Below are positions 1 to 6,811 of a DNA stretch of 31,217 nucleotides, piece by piece. How positions within the stretch are numbered: position 1 is the first letter of the stretch; each line of letters begins with the position of its first letter. Below the pieces are notes generated by a model that had not been told where the DNA came from, did no database searches, and worked only from the letters and a program-made list of their open reading frames with translations. Made by a program: the position numbers and the translations under genes. The DNA is taken from the NCBI GenBank assembly GCA_964580495.1, contig CAZOKE010000011.1, positions 1 through 31,217 of the forward strand. The letters run 5' to 3'. Origin of the DNA: JAIFWV01 sp964580495. GTDB taxonomy: Bacteria; Patescibacteriota; Doudnabacteria; UBA920; O2-02-FULL-48-8.

Positions 1-723
1 GATGATTTGATTTGGGTCCAATCTCCGCTGCCAAATACGCAAATAGCAAGTCCCATCGCTGTTTCCGGTTCTGCGCGGGGGAGCTGGTATTTTGAAGGCG
101 TGTTTCCAGTTCGGCTTATGGATTCCAACAACAAGATACTGGGCCAGGCCCAGGCCCATGCCCAAGGCAGCTGGACCACTTCTGATTATGTTCCATTTAC
201 AGCTACGATTACGTTTTCGAAACCGGCTATTCCCACCGGCACTTTGGTATTAGAAAACGATAATCCTTCTGGAGCATCGGCCAATAAAAAAACACTTACG
301 ATTCCGGTGCAATTTGTTCCTGCCCAACAAACAGTGAAATTGTTTTACCATAATCCGAGCAAGGACAAAGACGCTTCGGGCAATGTTTTATGTTCCCGGC
401 AAGGATTGGTTGCGGTAAACCGGCAAATCCCTGTGACAAACACCCCGATCCAGGATACGGTTAAACTGCTGCTTGCGGGAAATTTGAGCGCTGCGGAAAA
501 AGCGCAGGGGATTAGCACAGAATTTCCTTTGTCCGGAGTGGGATTAACGAGTGCTAATTTGTCTAAAGGCGTTTTGACGTTGGAATTTGCTGATCCACAA
601 AACAAGACCTCTGGCGGATCTTGCCGGGCAGGCGTATTGTGGTTCCAACTCGAAGCGACCGCTAAACAGTTTCCAGGTGTGACAACAGTAAAATTTAAGC
701 CAGATACATTGTTTCAACCTTAA
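1..723 (+). CDS. Gmad2-GerMN domain protein, 5' end outside window
   Basis: The reading frame is open to the window edge (two more codons precede the TTG at 7), so the N-terminus, probably with a signal peptide or lipobox, is missing. About the first 100 visible residues look like the immunoglobulin-like Gmad2 domain (IWVQSPLPNTQIASPIAVSG, then an SGSARGSWYFEG-type stretch). Residues from about 108 on look like a GerMN domain (VKLFYHNP, a central LLLAG, and LTLEFADP). In Firmicutes these domains occur in spore-germination proteins, but the pair is common in non-sporulating bacteria as an extracytoplasmic module. The role is probably at the cell envelope; the exact function is unknown. The gene ends in TAA and the next 100 bp hold no convincing terminator. 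Confidence 0.7.
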   Translation, partial: DDLIWVQSPLPNTQIASPIAVSGSARGSWYFEGVFPVRLMDSNNKILGQAQAHAQGSWTTSDYVPFTATITFSKPAIPTGTLVLENDNPSGASANKKTLTIPVQFVPAQQTVKLFYHNPSKDKDASGNVLCSRQGLVAVNRQIPVTNTPIQDTVKLLLAGNLSAAEKAQGISTEFPLSGVGLTSANLSKGVLTLEFADPQNKTSGGSCRAGVLWFQLEATAKQFPGVTTVKFKPDTLFQP

Positions 724-886
724 ATTGGTTATACTCCTTACTATCAATATTATTGTAGGGCGGCTTTTTTATACTTATGTTATGCACAGCGGATCGGCTC
801 CATAGCTGAAAGTCACCGAAGGATTGCAATCGTTTTTGTGGAAACTGATACTAATAAACTTTATGCTGTTTGGGCAAAATACACCC

Positions 887-1804
887 ATGACAGCAGATAC
901 ATGGTCTTACAACAATTTTGGCCCATTAAATTATGAACCCGTAATTGGTCCCCCCCGAAAACTGTTTCGTTTGGGATCCATTTTACAGGTTATTTTTCTC
1001 GCGCTTATAATTTCGGCGCTGATTCTGGTGAATTTGGGCTATTCGAGCCAGCAAGCTTCATTCCAATACTTTGCTCAAAATTTGGGTTTTGGGTCAAATG
1101 CGAGTTTGATCAATTTGCCGGCGAAGGCGGATTTGGCCGGTTTGGTATCAAAAGTCTCAAGCGGTGTGGTATCTATCGACATGTATAAATCGCATCCTCG
1201 GTATGAAGTCGATTACAGTTTCGACCCAAGCGGCGAAACCCAAAGTTTTCGCCAAATTCGCACAGTGAAAACACGAGTGGCATCCGGGAGCGGATTTCTC
1301 GTAACCAATTCCGGCTACATACTCACCAATGCGCACGTGGTTTTTGACACTCAGGCTTCGTATGTGGTGACACTGGACAATGGCCGGCAGTTTGACGGCT
1401 CGGTGGCATTCAGGGATCCGACCCAGGATTTGGCAGTTGTAAAAATCGATGGGCAAAATTTGCCAACAGAAGATTTGGGAGACTCTTCGAAAGTTAAACT
1501 TAACCAAACAGTGCTGGGAATTGGGAACGCTTACGGCGAACTCGACAACGCTTCATCGAACGGTATCGTCACAGCGCTCAACCGCGCTATTATTGCGGAC
1601 GGGCCGATTTCCTCCGAAAGATTAACTGGCCTTATCCAAACCAATGCCCAGATGTATCCAGGTGATTCAGGAGGTCCATTGTTCGACGCCAATGGAAAAG
1701 TCATCGGAATCAACGTCGCGATCTCTCAAGATTCTTCCGAGAGCTACTCTATACCAATCAACTTGGCAAAAAACATCCTATCTCAGGCCAATGTATCGTT
1801 ATAA
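887..1804 (+). CDS. Membrane-anchored HtrA/DegP-type serine protease without PDZ domain
   Basis: Trypsin-like protease of the S1C (HtrA) family. The catalytic triad is visible: His in TNAHVV, Asp in TQDLAVVKI and Ser in GDSGGP. Counted from a possible earlier TTG start at 824 these are His171, Asp202 and Ser282. A short cytoplasmic N-terminus precedes one transmembrane helix (around ILQVIFLALIISALILV), so the protease domain should lie outside the membrane. The protein stops right after the protease fold; the PDZ domain usual in HtrA is absent. Start choice is uncertain: TTG 824, ATG 863 and ATG 887 are in frame and none has a good SD. I chose 887 because MTADTWSYNN gives a normal short cytoplasmic tail. 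Likely role: envelope protein quality control or processing. Confidence 0.85.
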   Translation: MTADTWSYNNFGPLNYEPVIGPPRKLFRLGSILQVIFLALIISALILVNLGYSSQQASFQYFAQNLGFGSNASLINLPAKADLAGLVSKVSSGVVSIDMYKSHPRYEVDYSFDPSGETQSFRQIRTVKTRVASGSGFLVTNSGYILTNAHVVFDTQASYVVTLDNGRQFDGSVAFRDPTQDLAVVKIDGQNLPTEDLGDSSKVKLNQTVLGIGNAYGELDNASSNGIVTALNRAIIADGPISSERLTGLIQTNAQMYPGDSGGPLFDANGKVIGINVAISQDSSESYSIPINLAKNILSQANVSL

Positions 1805-1805
1805 A

Positions 1806-1829
1806 AAAACACCCCGACTGGGGTGTTTT
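1806..1829. terminator. Bidirectional terminator between convergent genes
   Basis: A perfect 10-bp stem (AAAACACCCC at 1806-1815 with GGGGTGTTTT at 1820-1829) closes a GACT loop. A/T runs on both sides let it serve the protease gene on the plus strand and the VIT gene on the minus strand. Confidence 0.9.
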
Positions 1830-1832
1830 AAT

Positions 1833-2342
1833 TTAGCTGGATCCGATAAAGTAGCCGGCGAGGAATACCAGCATGCCGCCGACTATAACTTGGAGGACAG
1901 AGAAGGCAAAATTCATCTTCATGAATCTATAGCGGATAAATGCGATCGCCACCAATTCTATGCCGACGACAAAGTAAGCGATGTACAAAGCGGATTCCAG
2001 ATTGTGAAGCAAGAAGGGAAGGGTGTGGAGAATGCCGCCGACAAAAGTCATGGCGCCCGTAATAAATCCCCGCTGGACAGGATGGCCGCGTCCGGTGTGT
2101 TCGCCGGTATCGGACAAGCCTTCGGCAAAACCCATGGATATGCCAGCGCCGGTTGCGGCAGACAGGCCGATTAGGAATGCCACATGCGGGTTTTTCGTGG
2201 CAAAAGCTGCGGCAAACAGCGGAGCCAGGGTAGAGACGGATCCGTCCATTAGGCCGAGCAAAGCCGGCTGGATGACTTTTTTGAGGACAGAAATTTCTTC
2301 TTCGGTATGGCGGCTCTCGATGGGGCTTTCTATTTGTGACAT
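1833..2342 (-). CDS. VIT/CCC1-family membrane transporter (MbfA-like VIT domain)
   Basis: A 169-aa multi-pass membrane protein. The motif GLMDGSVSTLAPLFAAAFAT, followed by GAGISMGFAEGLSD and a TGRGHPVQRG loop, matches the VIT (vacuolar iron transporter-like, formerly DUF125) domain. In particular it resembles the form found at the C-terminus of rubrerythrin-VIT proteins such as MbfA, where it exports iron or manganese. Here no ferritin-like domain is attached, and the first 25 residues are charged and probably cytoplasmic. Five hydrophobic segments can be counted. Fe2+ or Mn2+ is the likely substrate from the family; nothing in the sequence fixes it. Divergent from the deacetylase gene, with an A/T-rich 58-bp shared upstream region. 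Confidence 0.8.
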   Translation of the reverse strand: MSQIESPIESRHTEEEISVLKKVIQPALLGLMDGSVSTLAPLFAAAFATKNPHVAFLIGLSAATGAGISMGFAEGLSDTGEHTGRGHPVQRGFITGAMTFVGGILHTLPFLLHNLESALYIAYFVVGIELVAIAFIRYRFMKMNFAFSVLQVIVGGMLVFLAGYFIGSS

Positions 2343-2400
2343 AAAAACATTTTACTATATAATAATAGCCTAAGGAAGACCTCTCGGGTATAGGCAAAAA

Positions 2401-3504
2401 ATGGCAAATGTAATTTCCAGGTTCAAACAGTTAACTCGCTGGGAGCAGATTTTGCTCTTCTGCTTTGTTTTGGTGTTAGTGGGTTTTTTCTTGGCAGAGG
2501 CTGAAGTGATAAAGCTACCTGCCTCAAGGTCTTATGATTGCAGCACCAATCATTCATACATCACGATCGAAGTTCAGGTTGCGGATAAATTTAATCCGCA
2601 AAATACCGACGCTTATCTTTGCGACCGTTTGAAATTTGTGGCCATGGATGCAAATGGACATTGGCCGAAATCGAATTCAAAAATTTTGGTTATTGATTCC
2701 AAAACAAATTTGGCGCAAGGCCAAATTTATGAAATAATTTTGAGCAGTCCCGGACAGTTCAATTTTTTTGACCAGAGTCATCCAGGCGAGCAGGGGAGCG
2801 TGAATGTGCATGACAAGCCGAGGCAGGGCCAGCCGCCCCAACAGCGGCCCACATCAGAGAAGGATGTTTATTTAACTTTTGACGCCGATATGACCGCTGG
2901 TATGCGGAGTAGGGGGCAGCAACAAGGAATCGTTTGGTATGACCCGCGCTTGGTGGATTATTTGGAAAAGCAGAACGTGCCTGCGACAGTGTTTGTGACT
3001 GGTATGTTTGGACAAATGTATCCGCAGGTGGTAAGTAGCTTGTCGTACAATGTTAATATTGAAATAGGGAATCACACTTACGATCACGCGGCATTCGAAA
3101 AACCTTGTTATAATTTGCCAATCATAACTTCCATCGACCAGAAAAAAAATGAAATTCTGAAAACTCAAGAAATTTTAAATAATCTTATCGGCTACGAACC
3201 AAAATTTTTCCGGTATCCGGGATTGTGCCATAACCAAGCCGATGATCAGCTGGTACAATCTTTAGGGCTGAGGTTGGCGTCGTCCGAAGTAGCTTCCGGC
3301 GATGCTTTTAGCCATGATTCAGATCAAATTACCAAGCATGTTTTAAATAATCTCAAGCCAGGCAGTGTCATTGTGATGCACTTGGGCGGGCCGAATGCGC
3401 CGGCAACTTATGAGGCTTTAACAAAACTTGTTCCGGAAATACAAAAAGAAGGCTACACGCTGGCAGCGCTTCCGGATAATAATGATTTAGCGGTTACTAG
3501 GTGA
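2401..3504 (+). CDS. Membrane-anchored cupredoxin-like / NodB polysaccharide deacetylase fusion
   Basis: A 367-aa protein. A TM helix at about 16-33 anchors it. Residues 50-137 look like a cupredoxin-type beta barrel (YLCDRLKFVAMDANGHWPKS, then SSPGQFNFFDQSHPGEQGSV), with His87, His127 and His137 as possible metal ligands but no obvious copper Cys/Met set. After a Gln/Pro-rich linker (140-152), residues 155-355 are a NodB homology domain: TFDAD (Asp161, Asp163), the metal-binding HTYDH (His225, His229), RYPG (Arg271-Pro273) and a late MHLGG (His327). NodB enzymes hydrolyse N- or O-acetyl groups of peptidoglycan or other glycans in a metal-dependent way. The two motif-1 aspartates are separated by Ala rather than adjacent as in classical TFDD. 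Likely a cell-wall or surface-glycan modifying enzyme facing outside. Confidence 0.85.
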   Translation: MANVISRFKQLTRWEQILLFCFVLVLVGFFLAEAEVIKLPASRSYDCSTNHSYITIEVQVADKFNPQNTDAYLCDRLKFVAMDANGHWPKSNSKILVIDSKTNLAQGQIYEIILSSPGQFNFFDQSHPGEQGSVNVHDKPRQGQPPQQRPTSEKDVYLTFDADMTAGMRSRGQQQGIVWYDPRLVDYLEKQNVPATVFVTGMFGQMYPQVVSSLSYNVNIEIGNHTYDHAAFEKPCYNLPIITSIDQKKNEILKTQEILNNLIGYEPKFFRYPGLCHNQADDQLVQSLGLRLASSEVASGDAFSHDSDQITKHVLNNLKPGSVIVMHLGGPNAPATYEALTKLVPEIQKEGYTLAALPDNNDLAVTR

Positions 3505-3524
3505 TATTGTACGACAAAGCGTTC

Positions 3525-3623
3525 GGACTGTCATTTTTTCTTAAGACACGTCCGCCTTGTCGGCGGACTAAAGTCTCGGCCACTGGAAAGGCCTCGACGT
3601 TGTCTTCGAAAAAATGCCAGTCC
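3525..3623. other. Large structured hairpin between convergent genes
   Basis: A 99-nt stretch folds almost completely. Outer pairs are GGACTG 3525-3530 with CAGTCC 3618-3623, and CATTTTTTC 3532-3540 with GAAAAAATG 3608-3616. Next comes AAGACA with TGTCTT and CGTC with GACG. Two inner hairpins follow: GTCCGCC/GGCGGAC looped TTGT, and GGCC/GGCC. It lies between the stops of the deacetylase and polymerase genes, so it may act as a two-way terminator. The CCGCC/GGCGG core recurs at 10216-10230 and 18974-18989. ORFs across it are not credible genes. Confidence 0.6.
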
Positions 3624-3637
3624 TCATTAAATAAAAC

Positions 3638-4549
3638 TTATTTTATTTTTTCCAATTTAGCTAGACACATTTTTAGATCTATTCCTTTCCCTAGCACGAG
3701 CTTGAATAGTTCTCCTTTTTTTTCCAGACGTCTGAAAATAGTTTTGATTGTGAAATCTTTCGGATCCAAGCCTTTGCGCACTTCCCTCCATTCCAGAGGG
3801 GTCGAAACCGTGGCTCCTGGTTTAGGTCGAACGCTGTATGGAGCGGCTAAGGTTTGGCCTTTGCGGTTCTGCAAAAAATCCAGATAAATTCTCTTTTGGC
3901 GTTTTTTTGGCATGCGCTCCAAGCTGGTTGTGTCTGGCAATTTGCGGTTTGCATAAATTGCGATGAGGTGCGCGAATTCTTTGGCTTGGTCATAGGTGTA
4001 TTTGGCGCCAAGCGGGACATAAACATGCAGGCCGGTGGCTCCGGAAGTTTTACAGTAATTGGCCGCGCCGATCGTATCCAAGATTTTGTGCACGACTTGC
4101 GCTGCTTCCACGACTTTATCAAACCCTATGTCCTCCGGATCGAGGTCTATGACCAGCCAGTCAGGGTAATCCTCCTTCTGCCAGCGCGAGCTCCAGGGAT
4201 TGATTTCAATGCATCCAAGGTTCGCCATATACACCAGCGTTGCTTCGTCTTGGCAGAGCAGAAAATTAATTTTGCCTTTGGACTCCGATTTCATGACTTT
4301 GGTTTTTACCCACGACGGATAATATTCGACGTCTTTTTGGAAAAACGCCGGTTTACCGATTCCATTTGGATGCCGGTGCATGGACTCGGGCCGGTCTTTT
4401 AAGTACGGCAAAATATATGGTGAAATTTTTTTGTAGTATTCGATCAGCTCACCTTTGGTGTATTTTTCCTTCGGCCAATAAACTTTGCTTAAATGCGTAA
4501 GCTTTAGAGTTTGCGCCCCAACTTTGACTTGGACTTCTTCATTTTTCAT
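3638..4549 (-). CDS. ligD: LigD-type NHEJ polymerase/primase (PolDom)
   Basis: A stand-alone version of the LigD polymerase domain (archaeo-eukaryotic primase fold), 303 aa. Catalytic features are present: LVIDLDPED (Asp135, Asp137), the SGATGLH nucleotide-binding motif (His175), the third acid in IYLDFLQN (Asp224), and the C-terminal AAPYSVRP. In Mycobacterium and Pseudomonas LigD this domain adds ribo- or deoxynucleotides at broken DNA ends before ligation and binds the 5'-phosphate. Last gene of the minus-strand repair operon; its ATG overlaps the ligase stop by 4 bp (ATGA), so translation is probably coupled. Length is normal for an isolated PolDom. Confidence 0.93.
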   Translation of the reverse strand: MKNEEVQVKVGAQTLKLTHLSKVYWPKEKYTKGELIEYYKKISPYILPYLKDRPESMHRHPNGIGKPAFFQKDVEYYPSWVKTKVMKSESKGKINFLLCQDEATLVYMANLGCIEINPWSSRWQKEDYPDWLVIDLDPEDIGFDKVVEAAQVVHKILDTIGAANYCKTSGATGLHVYVPLGAKYTYDQAKEFAHLIAIYANRKLPDTTSLERMPKKRQKRIYLDFLQNRKGQTLAAPYSVRPKPGATVSTPLEWREVRKGLDPKDFTIKTIFRRLEKKGELFKLVLGKGIDLKMCLAKLEKIK

Positions 4550-5466
4550 TTGGGAATTTCCTTTCGGACTTGTTTAGGATTTTTATCTGGCCTTAGCCCC
4601 AAAAATACAGGATGCCGCATTTGCCCATCGGTCGTCCATTCGCTGAAAGCGACTTCGCAAACAAACTTGGGCTTAACCCAGTAAGGTTTGGATTTTTTGG
4701 GGACTTTGGTTTCGAATGGCGAATCTTCGATAACGTATGGTTTTAGTTTATGATAAATAGATTTTAAGGTTTCTTGGTCAAATCCGCCTCCGGAGTGGCC
4801 AATGTATTTGAATTTTCCATGATCATAAACGCCTAAGATTAATGATCCAAAATATTTTCGCGAACCTAAGGGTTCAGTGAAGCCACCAATTACGGCTTCT
4901 TGGCGAAGGCTCGTTTTTATTTTGAGCCAATCGTGGGTGCGTTGGCCCGGCTTATATATACTCTGGAAGTCTTTGGCCACGATTCCTTCCAAGTTCTGTT
5001 TTTGCGCGGCTTTGAAAAAAGCTATCCCTTGGTTCTCTATGTGGTCCGAATATTTAATATTGGCAGTTTTCGGCAGACTTTGTTTAAGTAATTTTTTTCG
5101 TTCTATAAGTGGCAAAGCCATAATTGATTTGCCTTTAATCCTGAGCAAATCAAAAACAATATAAACCAAATTCCCTTCGCCTGTGCGCTGGTAATTTTGC
5201 AGAAACTGAAAATTTGAGCGGCCTTTGTGATCAAGCACCACCACTTCCCCATCAAGAAGCATGTCAACCTTTGATTTTTTTAGTGATTTAAGGATGGGTT
5301 CAAAGAGCTTGTCAAAAGACAATTGGTTTCGCGAATAAAGCTCAACGTGACCAGAGTGCATGTCGGCCAGAGTTCTATAGCCATCCCATTTGATTTCAAA
5401 AATCCAATCTTTGCGGTTGAAAGGCTGGTCTACTAATGTTGCGAGTTCGGGTTTGATATGATGCAT
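4546..5466 (-). CDS. ligD: LigD-type ATP-dependent DNA ligase
   Basis: ATP-dependent DNA ligase of the NHEJ (LigD) type, about 306 aa. The nucleotidyl-lysine motif KWDG lies in FEIKWDGYR; SRNQ, FDLL, EGIVAK and DWLKIK are motifs Ia to V, followed by a C-terminal OB-fold (GGFTEPLGSRKYFGSL). It seals nicks and, with Ku, double-strand breaks via an AMP-enzyme intermediate. The frame continues upstream to a TTG at 5490, but that codon sits at the hairpin bordering the GIY-YIG element. The ATG at 5466 gives MHHIKPELATLV, the normal family N-terminus, so I use it. No clear SD precedes it. The gene begins 18 bp from the edge of the inserted element, which may have replaced its original leader. Confidence 0.93.
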   Translation of the reverse strand: MHHIKPELATLVDQPFNRKDWIFEIKWDGYRTLADMHSGHVELYSRNQLSFDKLFEPILKSLKKSKVDMLLDGEVVVLDHKGRSNFQFLQNYQRTGEGNLVYIVFDLLRIKGKSIMALPLIERKKLLKQSLPKTANIKYSDHIENQGIAFFKAAQKQNLEGIVAKDFQSIYKPGQRTHDWLKIKTSLRQEAVIGGFTEPLGSRKYFGSLILGVYDHGKFKYIGHSGGGFDQETLKSIYHKLKPYVIEDSPFETKVPKKSKPYWVKPKFVCEVAFSEWTTDGQMRHPVFLGLRPDKNPKQVRKEIPK

Positions 5467-5483
5467 ATATGAAGTATAGAAAA

Positions 5484-5839
5484 AACGCAATCCTGACGAA
5501 AGTCAGGATCTTTTAATGAGGTCATCGAATATATCTTTCCACTCCGGGTTATCCTTTTTAATGAGATCTATTTTCCACTGACGCTTCCAGTTTTTAAGTT
5601 GTCTTTCTCTTTCAAATGCCTCCTCCAAGCTCTCATAAGGCTCAAACCTGACTAGTTTGTTTAAATTATATTTATTTGTGAACCCTGGAACCAGCTTGTC
5701 TCTATGCTGTTGAATCCTTTCTAACCCCAGGCCTGACGCACCGATATAAATTACGTTATTCGTAAAATTTGTTAGAAAGTATACAGCGGGTTCTTTTTCG
5801 TCCATAAATTAGATCCTGAATCAAGTTCAGGATTGCGTT
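5484..5839 (-). mobile_element. GIY-YIG gene bracketed by inverted hairpin repeats
   Basis: A 356-bp unit with 13-bp perfect inverted ends: AACGCAATCCTGA (5484-5496) and TCAGGATTGCGTT (5827-5839). Each end is itself a hairpin. Read on the minus strand, the first has arms TTCAGGAT/ATCCTGAA-type pairing around a five-base loop within CTTGA (5813-5833), and the last pairs ATCCTGAC with GTCAGGAT around TTTC (5490-5509). This is the same order and orientation as the two hairpins of the intergenic R repeats (6479, 13909, 14734). The unit lies between two genes of one operon, 3 bp from the phosphoesterase stop and 17 bp from the ligase start. That it is mobile is inference; no target duplication is obvious. 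Confidence 0.6.
5503..5805 (-). CDS. GIY-YIG nuclease family protein
   Basis: A 100-aa single-domain GIY-YIG protein: VYFLTN (GIY position, 8-10), VIYIGAS (YIG, 20-22), the helix residues Arg30 and His34 in LERIQQHR, a general-acid/metal region with Glu67, and the C-terminal KNWKRQWKIDLI...NPEW typical of small UPF0213-like members. Family members cut DNA with one metal; the target here is unknown. The SD (AGGA, 5814-5817, 8 bases before the ATG) lies in the 3' arm of the upstream hairpin, so folding would hide it. The TGA stop (5503-5505) lies in the other hairpin. It interrupts the phosphoesterase-ligase pair, so its presence in a repair operon is probably due to insertion, not to a repair role. 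Confidence 0.88.
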   Translation of the reverse strand: MDEKEPAVYFLTNFTNNVIYIGASGLGLERIQQHRDKLVPGFTNKYNLNKLVRFEPYESLEEAFERERQLKNWKRQWKIDLIKKDNPEWKDIFDDLIKRS

Positions 5840-5842
5840 AAA

Positions 5843-6466
5843 TTAATCTTTAAAACGATTTGATCTCCAAATTCTGTCACTTTGCTTCCCGATTTGCGAA
5901 AGGGTGCGGTTTGTTACTGCCGATTTATCTTTCTTGGTTATGTCGGATTTGTTGGCATAATTGTCTCGCTCTTTGAACAGGAGCCAGCTATTATTTTTTC
6001 CGCGCGGATTGCGGTCTTTGATTTTTACCATGGCAAATCCGCCTTTAAGCTTTTTGCCGTTGAGCACAAATTTAAGCTCTCCTTTTCGGATTCCGGCTTG
6101 GATCATTTTGTCCGATTCTTTAGAATCAGTTGCGCCTAAAGCCAGATAATTGCCTTCGTCCCAAACCATGACAGTGCCCGCACCATAATTTCCTTCTGGG
6201 ATAATGCCCTCGAAAGTTCGATAATCATAAGGATGATCCTCCACCATCATAGCCAGGCGTTTGTCAGCCGTGTTCATGCTGGGGCCTTTGGGAACGGCCC
6301 AGGATTTGAGCACGCCGCCGGCTTCCAGGCGGAAATCATAGTGAAGGTGAGAAGCCTGATGTTTTTGCACCACAAAACGCAAACTGCGGCCAAGTTCTTT
6401 GGCTTTCCCTTTTGGTTCCGGAGTGGAATTAAACTTTCGTTTCTTTTGGTAGGTAGTTAGTGACAT
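5843..6466 (-). CDS. ligD: LigD-type 3'-phosphoesterase (PE domain protein)
   Basis: A stand-alone 207-aa version of the LigD phosphoesterase domain, which trims 3'-phosphates and 3'-ribonucleotides at breaks so that a ligatable 3'-OH results. The active-site set of the Pseudomonas enzyme is visible: His36 in VVQKH, then LHYDFRLE (His42, Asp44, Arg46), EDHPYDY (His78, Tyr82), and the FEGIIPEGNYGAGTV stretch. The C-terminal 50 residues are basic and low in complexity (KKDKSAVTNR), possibly DNA-binding. First of the PE, ligase and polymerase genes on the minus strand; a GIY-YIG element follows its stop after 3 bp. R repeat copy 1 begins 12 bp upstream of its ATG, and no SD is visible. Confidence 0.93.
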   Translation of the reverse strand: MSLTTYQKKRKFNSTPEPKGKAKELGRSLRFVVQKHQASHLHYDFRLEAGGVLKSWAVPKGPSMNTADKRLAMMVEDHPYDYRTFEGIIPEGNYGAGTVMVWDEGNYLALGATDSKESDKMIQAGIRKGELKFVLNGKKLKGGFAMVKIKDRNPRGKNNSWLLFKERDNYANKSDITKKDKSAVTNRTLSQIGKQSDRIWRSNRFKD

Positions 6467-6478
6467 AGAATATTGACA

Positions 6479-6561
6479 ATCCCGGACTTGATCCGGGATC
6501 CACTTCCGCTTTGAAACACCAATTGGTTGAATTAATGTTGTAGACCCGGCTTTCGCCGGGG
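6479..6561 (+). repeat. R repeat, copy 1
   Basis: Left hairpin: ATCCCGG (6479-6485), loop ACTTGAT, CCGGGAT (6493-6499). Right hairpin: CCCGGC (6545-6550), loop TTTC, GCCGGG (6555-6560). The palindrome ACCAATTGGT lies between. Same architecture as the copies at 13909 and 14734 with different but still paired arm sequences. It lies just upstream of the phosphoesterase ATG. Confidence 0.85.
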
Positions 6562-6596
6562 TGGGTTTTCTTAATTATAACCATTAAGCACTAGCA

Positions 6597-6625
6597 TTGA
6601 CAAAACCGCAAAAAAGGAGTATAAT
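6597..6625 (+). promoter_or_regulatory. Consensus sigma-70 promoter
   Basis: TTGACA (6597-6602), a 17-bp spacer and TATAAT (6620-6625) form a perfect consensus promoter pointing away from the phosphoesterase gene and towards the terminator at 6695. The only thing it can drive is a transcript of about 100 nt. This is the strongest promoter sequence seen in the window. Confidence 0.85.
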
Positions 6626-6631
6626 TACACG

Positions 6632-6730
6632 TTGGCAGTAAAGCTTAGAAAACGGGATTTTGCTTTCAAATCGATATATTGTACATAGATGAATCGCTTG
6701 GAGCAGCAATTTGCTCCAAGCGGTTTTTTT
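6632..6730 (+). ncRNA. Candidate small RNA antisense to the Ku-LigD operon
   Basis: A consensus promoter with predicted start near 6632 and a strong terminator ending at 6730 define a transcript of about 100 nt. It folds into a 5' hairpin (AAAGC with GCTTT, inner AAAA/TTTT) and the 11-bp terminator stem. No SD-led ORF is present; a 32-codon frame from ATG 6689 runs through the terminator and lacks an SD. No match to 4.5S, 6S or tmRNA motifs is seen. If Ku and the LigD genes are co-transcribed on the minus strand, this RNA is antisense to the Ku-phosphoesterase spacer and could regulate or trim that message. Confidence 0.55.
6695..6730 (+). terminator. Strong intrinsic terminator
   Basis: A perfect 11-bp stem CGCTTGGAGCA (6695-6705) with TGCTCCAAGCG (6712-6722), a six-base loop, then a G and seven T residues. 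It ends the small-RNA unit. Confidence 0.9.
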
Positions 6731-6733
6731 ATC

Positions 6734-6810
6734 TACGAAAATACGAAAGGGATCGAAATTACGAAGAGGGTTAAAAACTTTAAGTAATTTAGAACTTTCG
6801 TATTTTCGTA
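6734..6810. repeat. 16-bp inverted repeat at the 3' end of ku
   Basis: TACGAAAATACGAAAG (6734-6749) and CTTTCGTATTTTCGTA (6795-6810) are perfect inverted copies separated by 45 bp, ending one base from the Ku stop codon. It may form the 3' stem of the ku message; there is no T-run on the minus strand beyond it, so it is not a classical terminator. Confidence 0.7.
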
Positions 6811-6811
6811 A

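Noticed and set aside
1..723. Sporulation or germination gene
   Set aside because: GerMN and Gmad2 domains occur widely in non-sporulating bacteria, and no other sporulation gene is in the window.
3501..3887. 128-aa plus-strand frame
   Set aside because: Runs through the structured spacer and antisense to the well-supported polymerase gene; no family resemblance.
6689..6787. 32-codon frame beginning MNRLEQQFAP inside the small-RNA unit
   Set aside because: No SD, and it crosses the strong terminator; judged accidental.
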